This document shows, in pieces, positions 12,901 to 25,400 of a stretch of 64,000 bases of DNA. The stretch's first letter is position 1. Each line of letters begins with the position of its first letter. The stretch comes from Clavelina lepadiformis (lineage: Eukaryota > Chordata > Ascidiacea > Aplousobranchia > Clavelinidae), in the NCBI RefSeq assembly GCF_947623445.1, contig NC_135242.1, positions 682,001 to 746,000 of the forward strand, given 5' to 3'. A program made the translations under genes and the position numbers. Below the pieces are notes generated by a model. That model worked only from the letters and a program-made list of their open reading frames with translations. It ran no database searches and was not told where the DNA came from.

Positions 12901-15255
12901 ACAACAACGGTTTGTTTCATTCACTCGACCAGACGATGGCGCCAGAGCACGAGTTTCTACTCCGTCTTCAAGATTATTCCGAGATACTTCTGCCGGTAGA
13001 TAGAGCACTTTTTTAAGTTACAGTTATAAAATTATGTCAAACAAACGTGAATTTATTTATAATATATTTTAAACCATTTCATTCAAGTTGTAAATTTTCA
13101 GGAGTATTATTTGAAAGCCTTCAAAATTCCCAAAGAAATCGTCGCCAAGTACGTCTCCATAGTAACATATCAACCAACTGACCGCATAAATCGAGACATT
13201 ATAAAGGTATGACGAGCTTGTTCTTGTAATCTTATTAACTGCAATGTAAAGTCAAATTATCAGCTATTAATCGGCATCTTGTGGAAAGTGCAGCCCAACT
13301 GGCTTGCCCTCGAAAGAGATTGACTTAATCTGTTCCACGATCCTCAGGTAAATTACTATTTTGCTGATAGATGTTCTCCGAGTGTTGTTCGCATAATCTC
13401 GCCATGGCCAAGGATGATCTGAAGTTCGTTGATATAAACGAAAACACCCAAAGGAAAGAGAAAGGCCGATCCGCGCCGAAAAGAAGCAAACGCGGCTCAC
13501 AGGAGAAGACGTTAATCGCTCCGAAACGAAAACGATCACGTGATAATTCTGCGTCCAGTACGCCGTGGAAAGCTTTGTCTTTCACGCCCGCTGCTCCTCG
13601 AAACGATGTCGCTAACTTTCCAGAATCTCATGCGGTCCAATCACAAGCTGACCACGGGACCGAATACAGCTCAACCGTGCCAGTGCAGCTGTTACATTCT
13701 GATCGATACACTCCCGGCCCCGCCCCGCTATTTCCGGCTATACCACACGCCCTTCAAAGTCCGCCCAATCCCGTCCCTCCGTGTTACCGCGCTTTTAACG
13801 TTCCCACACCCGTGATTAATCCCCTGAATCCTTGCTATCATTCTTTAAACCGGTTCCTAAATGCGCACGCCCCGAGTACCTCGATGGCAGCGAGCCTAGC
13901 GCACCTTACTCCTCACCCTAGCGTTCATTCGGATCATTTCAGACAATTAAGTCAGAGAAGACAGACACTGCCCGACATATCCGGCTTCTTAACCACCCCC
14001 TCCGGATCTCGAGGTTCTCACAAAGGTCACGTGAACCAACAGCAAACGAACTGCGAACAGGGTCAAATTAATTACGGAAATCCGCACTCTGTCGGATATT
14101 TCAGGGAAAATCCGCGGAACGAGATGATTACTCTCGGGGCGATGTTCGTCCGCGACGGAAAGGTTACGAAGCCGAACGTCGAGAAATCCCAAGTTGAAAG
14201 TCACCTGATGGAAATCCTTCGAAGTATTTCCAAGCAGGAGACGTCTGGGTCTTCGCAGACGTCACTCGCTTCAACTTTAAAAGCTGACAGCACCGGCAAC
14301 GACGTCATCACGACCGATTACAAGTGCAAGATGGCGGTCAAAACAGACGGGAAGTCCCCCAAAGCGACGTCCTGTGTTGGACACTCTACCTCCAAACAAG
14401 TTTGCAAAGTTGCTGGTGAGTTATGATATTTCTATGCTTTGTTCTTTATTTTTCTTGGGGCTTCCCCTTCATAGCTTTACCTTCCATTTTAAAAAATATT
14501 TGTCTGGTAATTTATTTCGACTGTGGTTGTATAAATTTTTACCGCTCCACTGCGCGTATATATATAGATTATATATATATTATTATCGGTTGACAGTTGG
14601 AGAACATGTTAGATCAAGTATACATTAAACATAACTTGAGTATCAAAGTTGCAGAGTAATTAGCATAATCCAGCCTCTGTTTCCAAAGTTCACGTGACAA
14701 ACGTGCTGTAGTTTTAGCCAAATTTAATGGCCCAGTACGTTGTCGATTCTTCTCTGTGGCATATTCCAACATCGTTATGTGTGGATATCTCTCTGGTCAG
14801 TGGAGTCCTGCTTTTTATAGAACCCACTTTTGTCGATTCCATTCTCTTTGGTAACAATGCTGTTGCTATTAATACCTGGCTTGACGTCATTAGCACAATG
14901 TCAAATAGGTTTTTTCTTGTCGTATATTTTTGCACGTTCACCGCAATAACCTCCTTTGACGTCATTCGGATGCTGTGGTTGAATTGTGTCACTATTTTAA
15001 TATATTTTGATTTTGCTTTATATTTAGAGATGCACATACGTCTTCCTTTCAATATTTTTAGAAACGATTTACATAAAAGTCTAACGTTACACTAACAGTA
15101 ACGATAGATAGTATTCATTCTATAGATAGTTAATTTACTTCAAGATCTTTCGCTCATCTTATCCCCATCTTTTATGATTTCTTACAGTTCCGTCGATGAT
15201 GAACGTTGTTCTCTCAAAAGACAAGATGGCCGCCAGTACCGTCCAAGTTTTGTGA
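904..15255 (+). CDS. Gene A: giant low-complexity basic protein, paralogue of gene B, function unknown
   Basis: Ten exons rebuilt by hand: 904-1065, 2945-3130, 5842-9858, 9975-10791, 10884-10991, 11841-11903, 12061-12995, 13102-13206, 13371-14415 and 15188-15255, about 2501 aa. All joins keep frame at GT-AG sites; the 63-nt exon at 11841 is the least certain. Residues about 20-127 form an ordered N-terminal module with motifs VPCFSK, GWMVPVAMLQ and VHFPRQKL. The middle is Ser/Lys/Arg-rich and probably disordered, with basic runs near residue 570 and at 1300-1320. It also carries W-x-DD-x-FADFDV (about residue 870) and a PRQWKKLMVEKA motif (about 946). Residues about 1958-2131 form a second ordered block (RRRVPYIQAR, IRLRDVALMLRA, LLRLQDYSEILLPV). 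The C-terminal exon is again basic (SAPKRSKRG, APKRKRSRD). I do not recognise the family. A nuclear role is inferred from composition only. Gene B, 4.2 kb downstream, has the same exon plan. Confidence 0.82.
1066..2944 (+). other. Gene A intron 1
   Basis: This 1.9-kb intron lies in phase 0 between the two N-terminal coding exons, with a GTAAGG donor and a TGTAG acceptor. Several short open frames occur on both strands (for example 1475-1666 and 2024-2350). None shows a recognisable motif, so I treat them as chance frames. No repeat or RNA gene was seen. Confidence 0.6.
3131..5841 (+). other. Gene A intron 2, AT-rich, no gene seen
   Basis: This 2.7-kb AT-rich intron separates the second N-terminal exon from the giant exon and ends in TTGCAG at 5841. 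Only short frames occur and none has recognisable content. Nothing else could be supported. Confidence 0.6.
10116..10394 (+). repeat. Two-copy 141-bp in-frame repeat in gene A exon 4
   Basis: A 141-bp (47-residue) unit starts at 10116 and again at 10257. Both copies encode SSSSST followed by a conserved TGSYREEISTDTASE core and end with a TDTASENN-like or TDTVTEN motif. Within each unit the STDTASE motif also recurs, so the unit itself looks like an older internal duplication. The region is Ser/Thr/Glu-rich and probably disordered. Gene B has a much shorter exon 4 and lacks this repeat. Confidence 0.85.
10992..12060 (+). other. Gene A introns around the 63-nt exon
   Basis: This stretch holds AT-rich intron sequence with the predicted exon 11841-11903 inside it. 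That exon has a TTCTTGCAG acceptor and a GTAACA donor, adds 21 residues in frame and keeps phase 1 on both sides, so it can be included or skipped without changing the downstream frame. No other feature was found. Confidence 0.5.
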
Positions 15256-15599
15256 ATCCGAACACGGCCAATTATTTGCTTTTATTATCGTACTAATTTG
15301 TGTTTTTACTCTTTTCGGTTTTACATTTCATTTAAAGCTTGTTTGTATTTAATTGCAGCGGTTATTGTTTTGATTTATGACGACAGTGCCGAGTTGTTTG
15401 TAAACTTTTTGTTACGTCATAGAAGTACTTACTGCGAATGAAGTAATTTTGTAATTATTCTTCAGTCTCACATCTTTTATAATTTAAATGTGCAGAAGTT
15501 TTTAGAATTTGGTGCAACTGTCGGTGCATCACTTTGACGATTTGTTCCATTGCATAAATTCATAATTCCATCGCGTGCCTTCAAGCGCAATCGCTTAAA

Positions 15600-15605
15600 A
15601 ATAAA
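15600..15605 (+). terminator. Poly(A) signal AATAAA for gene A
   Basis: This is the first canonical AATAAA downstream of the gene A stop codon at 15253-15255, implying a 3' UTR of about 360 nt. Confidence 0.6.
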
Positions 15606-15879
15606 GTATGCGAGATTTTTTGTTATTGATGTAAAAACGCGTTTCTGTTGCAAATCTAAGCACGTATTCTGAACCAAGTTTTTTTTCACTTCTATACGAA
15701 GGAAATCTTCGTTTTAGACAACTTTCAATCAATCGCAACCGAACAACCTTCACTTTCTGTGAATTTCGGGCAACGACGATGATTCGCGGTGATATTTTTG
15801 CATTGAACGTTTTGGGCACTTTCTAATATTTTAGCGCTAAGGGCCGCTGATGATCAGTTCCAGATACTGTTATGTGGCT

Positions 15880-16105
15880 TAAGCTGTTTTACTTATGGGG
15901 TTGGGGTTAGAGGGGTGGGTGTAGAGTTTCAAGGGTTTAGACTGTGACCCAAGGCCGAGGGATAGAACACAGAGCGGCTGAAAGCCGTGGATTGTTTTAG
16001 AGCGGTTTATGGCCTTAATATGAGGTAGAGTGGCTTACGTCCGGGTATTAAGCTAATAAATGTGGCTTATGGCCGTGAACTGGAAGAGAGTGGCTTATAG
16101 CCGGG
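15880..16105 (+). repeat. Degenerate short repeat with GTGGCTTATGGCCG-like core
   Basis: A core resembling GTGGCTTAT(G/A)GCCG recurs near 15882, 15971, 16001, 16028, 16061 and 16088. The last four copies are about 27-33 bp apart. Copies have diverged but keep the GGCTTA...GCC dyad, which could form a small hairpin in each unit. Type and origin are unknown. Confidence 0.55.
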
Positions 16106-16240
16106 AATCGAACCTGCAACCTATCGCACCGAGTGCTGTATCGAGGGACTTCAGTTCTTGAAAAACGGAAAGGTAACATGTAAGGATTCGAACCCGGTAC
16201 CCATTGCGCCAAATGAATTTTGGCTGTGCTCGAGCTACGT
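16104..16240 (-). repeat. tRNA-like (SINE-like) sequence with two B boxes
   Basis: On the minus strand, GGTTCGATTCC (16114-16104) and GGGTTCGAATCC (16195-16184) match the RNA polymerase III internal B-box consensus GGTTCGANTCC. A GTAGCTCGAG string further upstream on that strand could be a weak A box. No complete cloverleaf could be paired by eye, so this is more likely a decayed tRNA-derived repeat than a functional tRNA gene. Confidence 0.4.
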
Positions 16241-19107
16241 AATGATATCATCCAACGTCAGAATTACTTGCCGCTGACGTAGATAATGAACCCCGGTGCT
16301 TGGAGCGATCGAGACAAGATCATATGAAGGGAATCTATGACTGCAACTTATGGAGCTTTATTGTTGATGTTCGGGGATTGTGTTACAATAAGTATAATTC
16401 AAAAACCGGCTCTATGTAATGGTTGGCTTCTAATATATACCTTTTTTCTTGCAGAAAACTAACTTCTTCATGTGAGCAGGTTTTAATGTCTATGCAAATA
16501 TATGCGCCTTATAACATGACGCCAATACTGATGACGATGTCTTCTATATTGTTTATTGTCATCTTAACAATGCACATTGGTTCAGATATAAACGCTAATT
16601 TTTCAAAAAAAACAAATTTCAGACACAAGAAGAACAGAAAGTGTAGTTGAAGGGCACGTGACTCTAGCAGTCTAGCAGGAATCGAATAAGTTCATGAAAT
16701 AACACGATCTCAAACACGTGATTTGAAGTGCACGAAAAACACAAACAATGAAGCTCTCTGGGTGGTTGGATTCGTTTTATTTCTAAAGGCACCAGGGGAT
16801 GTTCTCCTTCCCTCCCCCGGCGGCACGTCCATGCAGACCACCAACGGAAGTATAAATCATTTTCGGCTACGATGACGGCATGTGGTTGAAATACTGTATG
16901 TATGGAACGACAACGACTTGACGGTTTTGAGGAATTTTTTCACAAGATATTTTAGTTGAATAATGTCAAAAGAAAACTTTGCTGTAGATCCCTTAAAAGT
17001 TGAAAACATAAAATAAAAATCTAGAAATTTTGGAATCATGTTATACAGAGAATCATGTTATACACTTATTAAATTTCTTCCAACCATCTGTCCCATAAAT
17101 AACATTGCCCAGATTTGTAAAGTGGATATTAATTTATAAGAAAGAATGTTAAGAGAATTAACATTTCATTTGCGGACAATAGACGAATAAGGAAGTATGA
17201 CGACAGCACCACAACAATTCAATATCATTCATTACGTAACTTGTCCATCAAAGCACTTTTCCACTGTTTTAACTACACAAAACACGGAACAAAGTATGTA
17301 ATCTATTACCTTGTAACAGAACAAAACTTGGGGCAGAGTTCACATCACGAGCCTGGCTTCATCATAAAGTGAAGGGCCATATTGGACAGAAATAACAGCC
17401 GGATAGAAATGAATACAAAGCTACCTAGCCTATGTGTTTGTTCTGAGGCATCCATGTCATTGTTCAAACAGAATAAAGATTCGACTTACACGCTAAGTAA
17501 CGCTTGGCTACAGCTCCGCTTTACAAAAGATATTCTTGAGTGTAGCGTTTAATGTAAGGAGTATTTCCATAAGCCAGATTTAAAACCAAACATTAGAGTT
17601 TCTTAATTTTTATCAACCACGCAAAATATTCATCAGTGATATAACAATACAGGAAAAAATTGCATCCTGACGGCAGTGATTTTAGAATACAACTCAGATG
17701 CAATAAAGACGATAACATTTGTCTATCCTCCTTTAGTACACGAGGTTGCACTGGCCCCGCTTTTCAAGCGTGACGAATCAGTCAAAAATATTTAGTGGAG
17801 AAACCCATAGTGACGTAACAAACAGTGTAAGTTGAAACCTAAGGTTAGGTTAGAAAAGGCAAAAAGACGGGCTCAGCCAAAGGCTTATTTTTAGGGTTTT
17901 TGAGGTAAAAGTTGAGAGTGAATACCTTCATGTTAGCTATAGGTCTCCAGGCTAGATGCGCCACTCTGCATAAAAGGAACTTTCAAAGTTGTTCCGCTTC
18001 GTTTTAAACCGGATATCTTGTGATGGTGAAAGGCCACGATGCATGCAAGTAACTGCCCAATCAAGCAGTTTAGCCTGTTGACATGCTAAATAGGCCTAGC
18101 TAAGCAAGATAGCCAGGGTACATGCAATAAGGCTACACATGGGCGTCATTTCGCTTTTTATTGTAAAGTAGGGTAGAAGCTAAATCAAAGGCCAGCCAAT
18201 AGCCATTGTATACCAGTAAGCATGCGCTCGTGTTACACAAGTTGGAAGCTTGGAAGGAACAAAAAATGTCTTTAGGCCAGGCTTAACTCATGTGTTAATT
18301 GTGTGTCTAGCTGTCTGCTACATTAGCCGTTGTTATCTATTGTTATAAAGTATACTTTGGCGCTGCCTGTTCTTCTTGTACGGTAAATTTTTGACTAGTT
18401 AAAGTCTAAACTTTCTAAAATTTAGCTAAAGTTTCCGTAGCACTGTACAGTTTTTACATAGCCCGAAGATTGTGCTGCGTTTAGTACAAGACAACATTGT
18501 TCTGTTACGCAAAACTAATTATCTATTGCGTCACAATAGGTTTTATTACTATTGATTGTTTCATGCGTTTGTCGTATTATTTGGCACTAATTGGATCACA
18601 AATCCGAGTGAAATTAATAATTAATATAGATCCTAACATCGGCGAGCTGTGCTGCCAGCCATGCAGGCAAAAGGTATCATTGGGAAAATGGCAAAGAAAT
18701 ATTACAAGCTTTAGGCGTAAGACTTTTCATGCTTCGTTGCTTCTCTTTGTTCGGAGAAGCGCACAAGTTATTCGCGTCATGCTCGGTTTGTGCGTCGCTT
18801 TATTTCGTCACTATTTGGAGGAACGAAAAGTAAAATGTTAACCATTTGGTCTATGGCGGGATGAAATAATAAATTCGCGAACGAAGAACGAGCCGAGCCG
18901 AACGATGTACAGCATTGAAGCAATTTTCAATCATCAGTTGCGTGAACACACCACCTGCTCGTTTGCTTAATTTCCCTTTTTCAACTTGTGTTTTATGGGT
19001 TTAACTAATTATAGGTTTAGTTGCCGTGCTAGTTGTTACCAGCAAATATCAACGTTATTTCTCTTGAGCACGTTTTAAGCCTTTTCGGCTTCATCACTTT
19101 TTCCCGT

Positions 19108-19178
19108 TCATTGACGCGTGTTAGTAACAACTGGCTTGATTTTTCGTCCCCGCCGCGCTTTTGACGAAAAATAATTGA
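19108..19178 (-). repeat. Dispersed repeat, copy 1
   Basis: The reverse complement of this segment matches 43822-43894 over about 70 bases. The shared core is GGCGGGGACGAAAAATCAAG, followed by CCA(G/A)TTGTTACTAACA. A few substitutions separate the copies. The rest of the element was not delimited. No coding capacity was seen. Confidence 0.75.
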
Positions 19179-19457
19179 ATAAATTAGGTTGAGAGTTGTT
19201 TTTCTTCATGTACACCTGAACAGTATTTCACAGCTATAGAAAAGGCTGAGACGAAAGCGTGGCGGTGAGGGTGCTTACATTTAGCTTACAGGTCGCCGCT
19301 TCCTGTTCGTTGTTATTGCGGAAGTTACGTAGTTTTGTTTCGCTTTACTGAGTTATATTGACCAAGTTAGTTTTACAGACTACTGTTGTGCAAATTAATG
19401 ATTACTTTTTGAAGCGCCGGATAGTTACTATACACTAAGTGTCTGTGGAGTGTTATT

Positions 19458-22400
19458 ATGAACAATTCGAGCGCTAGCCTGGACAGTAAATTAGTTGCTG
19501 AGCTAGTTCAAGTTTGTTGCATCGAAATCCGAGAAGACCATGCTGTGCCATGCTATAAAAGAACCGCTTCTGATTGGATGGTTCCCATCACCATGCTACA
19601 AACGGTAAGCTGATTTGGTCACTTGTTTTGATGGAGTTGTTTCAGGTCCACTCATCCGCTCATGGCAGTCGGTGTCTTGGATTTGCGTGAGAGTTTGCCC
19701 GATGACAGTGAAAATCTTCTAACGACAAACAAGGCTAATTTCGTTGATTTTTAATTGAAATCGAAAATTGATTATCCTATTAATTTCAGCTATAGCTACG
19801 ATTGCAATGTAACTGCATAAAAGATTGCGCATGTGAAAATAAGTGAAGAAAACTTAGGCATAGTTTGGCTTCAGTAAACACAAATGATATATTTCGAAAA
19901 ACATTAGACCAATTTGAAAGAAATTAGGTTTGTTTTTCATGAAAAATTTGCGCTTTTGTCGTTTGAAGCATCGCAGAAATCTGAGTTAATGGGAGGTAAT
20001 TTTAAGATTATCATTGGGCGAGTTCACGTTTGATGACCGTCTCATACTATTATTGCCCATGCACAGATTTATTCAATCTACTTGTGTTTTCATTTAAGTC
20101 CTAATGGAATAAAAAAATAGTGAAAATGGTTTCCCTTTTCTCCCGTTCCAGGTTCATTTTCCAGATTGCAAGTTGAGTGAGTTGGAAAAAATTGTCCAAA
20201 ATGAAACCGGTTGCCTGGTTAAAATGAACAACATTGAAATAAAGATGATGAAGAACTGGCTGAGACGAGAATTCGAGCCAACAACCAACCCATTTCCCCA
20301 CTTGACAAAATCAGAAGTGTCTTGTCCCTTGAAGCTAGTGAAGGTGATTAAATTAGCCCTAAAGGTATTTCATGCGATGTTGCAATACTAAGCTGGGAAG
20401 TCGAAAAGGCACACACATTTCGTGCGTTTAAGCACGGAGTACTGTACTGTACTTGTATTGACTCAAGGCCTGAGCGTACATAAGACTGTTTGCGCAATCT
20501 AACAGTCAATGTGCCACCCTGTAAGCCTCTCTGACGTCATTTTATCATTTAATACTACATTGATTCACCTGCGCTATGAAACCAAGATTTGTGTGCGTAG
20601 ATACGTCGGCTGCTATTTTAACGAGACTTTAGTGGTGTCTTGTTTATGGCAAATACGTTCACTTTGAATTGATTATATTTAATAAAAATATATTTAAATT
20701 ACTTTTGTATGATCATAACTTATGTAACTAAATTGCTCTAGTTCTAAATATAGCTTTTGCATAAAGTATTCATTGATTGGTTGTTGTTTGATCTATGCAG
20801 TAGTTATTTATGAAGTCATAAATATCTTTCTTGCCAGGACAATTACAGCAAGTTTTTGAAAGTTGTGGTGGGTGCAATGAAAATTCAAAGAAAGGTTGAA
20901 CAGAAATTGGTTGTGAAAAAGAAGAGCAAAATTAAAACTACTTCGAAACGTAAGAAACGAATTGCCGGTAATTCCTTGCCTGAAATTACTAACAAAAAGG
21001 ACGCAAAAGAAAATCAGAATAACGAAAAAACCGATCCTTGCGTTCCAAGTAAAAATAATGCCAATGTCGGCACTAATACTGCAGAGAAGAAAAAGCCGTT
21101 ACCTAGTGATGCAAAACCGGTCGGAAACTGCGACGAGAATGTCAAAGTTCATGTCAATAAAAAGCCTGATCAGAAAGTTTGGAAGAAGGTGGCCACCAAT
21201 AATGGGACCCAATGTTCTGTTGACAATTTGCCAAACTCTGGCGGTGCAGCTTCCAAAAGGACAAAAGCGTTAGAAGATATTTCTGGAACAAGACAAACTC
21301 CAAAAATGAATTTAGTTTCAAACCATGCGATCAGCAACGGACCCTGTGATACGTCCAACAAGGGCAAAAATCCCAAAATAACGTCGTCTTCGAATTGTGT
21401 TGATTCTCAATCGGCAAAGAAATTCGAAGAAACGGATAAAGCTAAAGAAAAGAATTTGCAAAACGGAACTTATTTCGTGCCGGCGGAACCTCTTTACTAC
21501 ATTAACTGGCCACCTGTTAACTACGTATGGCCCAGTCCTATATACAACTCTGTAATCCCGGTCGATGTTGGCTACCAGATGGTTCCAACGGTCAACAGCA
21601 ATGACGTCTCAAGCACCAGAGCTGTAAATGGTAGGACGGGGTCAAGGTTGTTGGACGGGAAGGAATCTTGTTTAAAAGACGTTGTGAAAACAGAAAGGTC
21701 TTCATCTTTATCCCCTGCAAGGATGACTTCTTCAAGGGTCAATAGCGATATTGGACAGAATACGAAGCATTCTTCCACTTCATCCAGTAAGATAAGAGCA
21801 AAGATTGACATTAAAAAGTTTGCAACCAAGGCAAAGGAACCTCGCCGGCCAACTCCTGATTCGAGGAATGATGATAGTGACGTCACTCAGGATTCAGAGC
21901 GTGAAAAGAAGAGTCCTGAAAAGCGCCAGACCAGCACGTTTTACAACAGAAACCTCCGTCAAATCAGTTCCCACGAAGATTTTGAGCGTAGACCTGCCCC
22001 TCGTTATCCTACTTATGATGACGTGGAGTTCCCGAGAAGGAACAAACGACGTTTGACCCCTTCCCCGGTTATGGAAAAATATTTTCCCAGCCATCACTCT
22101 CCAGACCCCAACTGTGGCGATTCTTCTCCGCCTGGACGGTGGAACTATGAGCAGGAGGAGTTTGACAGAGAAGGCCGTTTTACTTCAAGAGGTAACGCTC
22201 CTCCCCGTTCCAGAGAATTCCCTGATGCAAGAAGAGTAGCTTATCATCAGCAACGTCAACATGTTGGCATGCACCAGAGAAGACGAAACAATGAATTCAC
22301 GGAAGATTTTCACGACGACCCTGAACGTGGCTTTGACGGAGACGACACAATTCGCGACTATGACCATTTCCGGCCAGTACGTCAGAGAATCTCAAATAGC

Positions 22401-25400
22401 AGTGGTTTTGAAAACGGAAGTAGACCTCACCCAGCACATCCCCAAGATAACAATGCGCCCGCATTTAACAGGCAACGGTTTGACAACAGAGCCAGGCATG
22501 GTTCTCCATTTTCTCGCAAAACTGGTTTGACAAATACAAATCGATCCAGGGATAGTTTGCCTCAAAAAAGACGATTTCCAACAAACAGAGACAACAACCT
22601 ACATCGTCCAGTTGGCGTTGGAACGGCCTCTTCCCCTGAAAAAACTGAAGTAGAAAAGGTTCAAAAGAAAGAAGAGCCAAAGCTAGCAGGCCACAAAGAA
22701 ATTATTCGACGAACTCAGACGAAGCATTCCACTGGAAATCTTGTGAAGAATAAGCAACCAGAGTCTGATGCTAACCACAGTCAACCTGAAATCGGCGACT
22801 CAACCAAACCAACGCGACCTGCTGGGTTAATAAAAAGAGCAGTTGAAAAAAATTTGAATTGTTCCACGTCTTACGTCTCTTCGTCCCTGTCCAGTGCCAA
22901 ATCTGTTGTGGTTAGGAGGAAAGTCTCGCTCAAGAAACGTCTTCCTAGTCAGCAAACCATGCAGACGAGATTACAAAGGTTTTCCAAGTCCGGAAAAGCA
23001 AATGTTGGAAACTGCAAGAAAACACCGATAAAGAAAATTAACAAATCTGAGGTTCTTGCTAACGGCGTTAAAATTGGCCCCGTTGCGATAAAGAAAAAAC
23101 AGAGTAGGCCTGAACCTTGCAACTTTACAGATAACTCTGCCAGCAAATCGTCTACAGAACTTCGCTCTAAAGATAACTTAAAAGAAAATTTAAAAAGTCA
23201 GGTCAACCAAGCAGAGAACCAGAAATCCATTTTAAAGTCGAGTTCTGGGATGACAGATCCGCATTTGGGTTCACACCGCTCTGACTTTTTTGCAATGAAC
23301 AATGATACTGAAGACAAAGCATCACAGAATGTTGCCTTAGATTGGCCTTTTATTACGTCATCAGTTTCGTGGGACTGCGGTGTGTTTGACGAATTTCATG
23401 TCAGTTTGTCAGGCCAAGAGCAAGTTGACAGTCAATTAAAAGAAAAAGAGTTGGTCAACGAAGACCACGTTATTGCCGCAACTTTAGTAGAAAACGCCAC
23501 ACGCGATGGTGATTATGACGTTGATAAGCGCACGGCACAAAGCCCTGACAATAGTGTTGAAAGAATCGATTCCGATAAAGTCGAAACAGGACAGGAAATA
23601 GAACCTGCAAAATCGTCAGAGGAAAATGATGGCAACCAACCAAAGCAATGGAAAAAGATCATGCTGGAAAAAGCCAAACTGGATTCGAATTTCACTTCAA
23701 AATCGCCCGATCTCTTCATAGATCCTGCAAGCAAGAAAATTATCGACACTATGACTTTACTTCCCGAAGGATCCCCTGATCTTGATGGTACTGAGGACAT
23801 TAGCGGTTTCCACCACGACACCATTGCAGATGAAAGCGACCAGAGCGATCCTTCCTTGCCAGGACCAAGTCAAAGTTTCCCCGAGATCGAAAATTCTGAT
23901 GCTGAATTCGATGAAATAGAGACCAAAGCTCCTTCTTCCAATGTAGATGCGTCGTTATTTGAGAACACTGATTTGATACACGCATGTGACAATAGTATAT
24001 GTGATGTTGGTAACACCACAGATGATACCAGCGCCCAGAAACAGATTCAAAGTGAGAAAACATCATCATCGTCTGATGTTTTGCCGACTAACGATGCGGA
24101 GGATTCAAATCATCAGCCGGCCTCCGAGGAGCTGTTTAGAGAAATGAAAAAACGAAGATGTAAAATTTATCTCAATCAGCTTCCTCAAAAATTAGAGGAA
24201 CAAATCCGATTTCTTCAAATTTCTCATCCAAGTCGAAACAATACCGAACCAAAGACACAAGGTTCTAATGAAGAAACTTTCTTTAAAAATAATTTCATAT
24301 CGGGGCAAGGTGAAAGCTCAAAGTTATTTCAAGAAAATCTGAACCGTGAAGTTCGTCGGGACAGTGGCAGGAAGAACACCGCTAGAAAATCCATTTTTCA
24401 GCGCAAGGAAGTCTCAAAGCAACTAACCGCAACTCTGGGTCTATCTGTTGGTGAACCTCTTTCCAAAAATGATAAATCAGATCGGACTAATTCGGCTTCT
24501 ATCGCTTCTCGTTTGCTGCGAAGAAAGCGCCACCTTCCGACCTTCAATGATAAGAAGTCAGAGTGGAATAATCCAAACAACAGTGACCGAGATTTAGCAA
24601 AAAAATTAAAAACATCGCCAGTATCTGCAACTTCCGATCAACCCGATTTATTGTTTCCCGAAAATGCCATACTACAGACAACGATAGAGAAGCCAGACAA
24701 CCTTCAGACAGCAGATAACATCAAAGAAACTGACTTGACTTGCGTCCAGCTAAATGATCTGAACGATAGCGAAATAGAATCCCGTTTAGATGTGGGGAAC
24801 GAGGAACTAAAAGTACCAGACACACCTGACCAAGTTTCGTCGATGAACCAAACGTCAACCCTTTACGATGTGGTCTTCGACGTCTCGGAAAATACCACCG
24901 TTGAGAATTTGAATGAAAATAACAACAAACCTGTGGCTGTAACTTCGAAGGTAGTTGTTTCAGCATTTGTTTTGATATACTTTACGCTTATTTTTAATTT
25001 TTCACATTTAACCATAAGTTAAGTGGAATAATAACGCATATAAGATGTTGAGATAAGATTTACTGCACCAATTCCCGATGAAGAATTTGTAGCAAAAGGC
25101 AATCGCTAATTAATTGTTCTGAAAGATACCCAAAATAAAATTAAAATTGTTTTGATTAAACTTTGGCCTTCTTTTTAACCATAAAGTTAATACGTCGTTT
25201 TGATATTGCATTTTAAAGTAGTTACAAAATAAATTTTTATAAAAAGCAATCTTTAATTATTATCAATTCACACACTTTTGTCGCAATTTGCAATCATTCA
25301 TTCAAATGCTTTGGCGTTCCTATTGCCACATATTTCTATAAATTTAACCAACAAATAACATTTATAACCAATTCGCACTTTTTCAGATTAATGCCACTGG

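Larger units (their letters stand above)
15256..19457. other. Intergenic region between genes A and B
   Basis: This 4.2-kb gap holds the gene A poly(A) signal, a degenerate repeat cluster with tRNA-like B boxes at about 15.88-16.24 kb, and one copy of a dispersed repeat at about 19.1 kb. The longest open frame (18497-18841, 114 codons) has no recognisable motif or splice support and I do not call it a gene. The last few hundred bases are presumably the gene B promoter; no TATA box was evident. Confidence 0.55.
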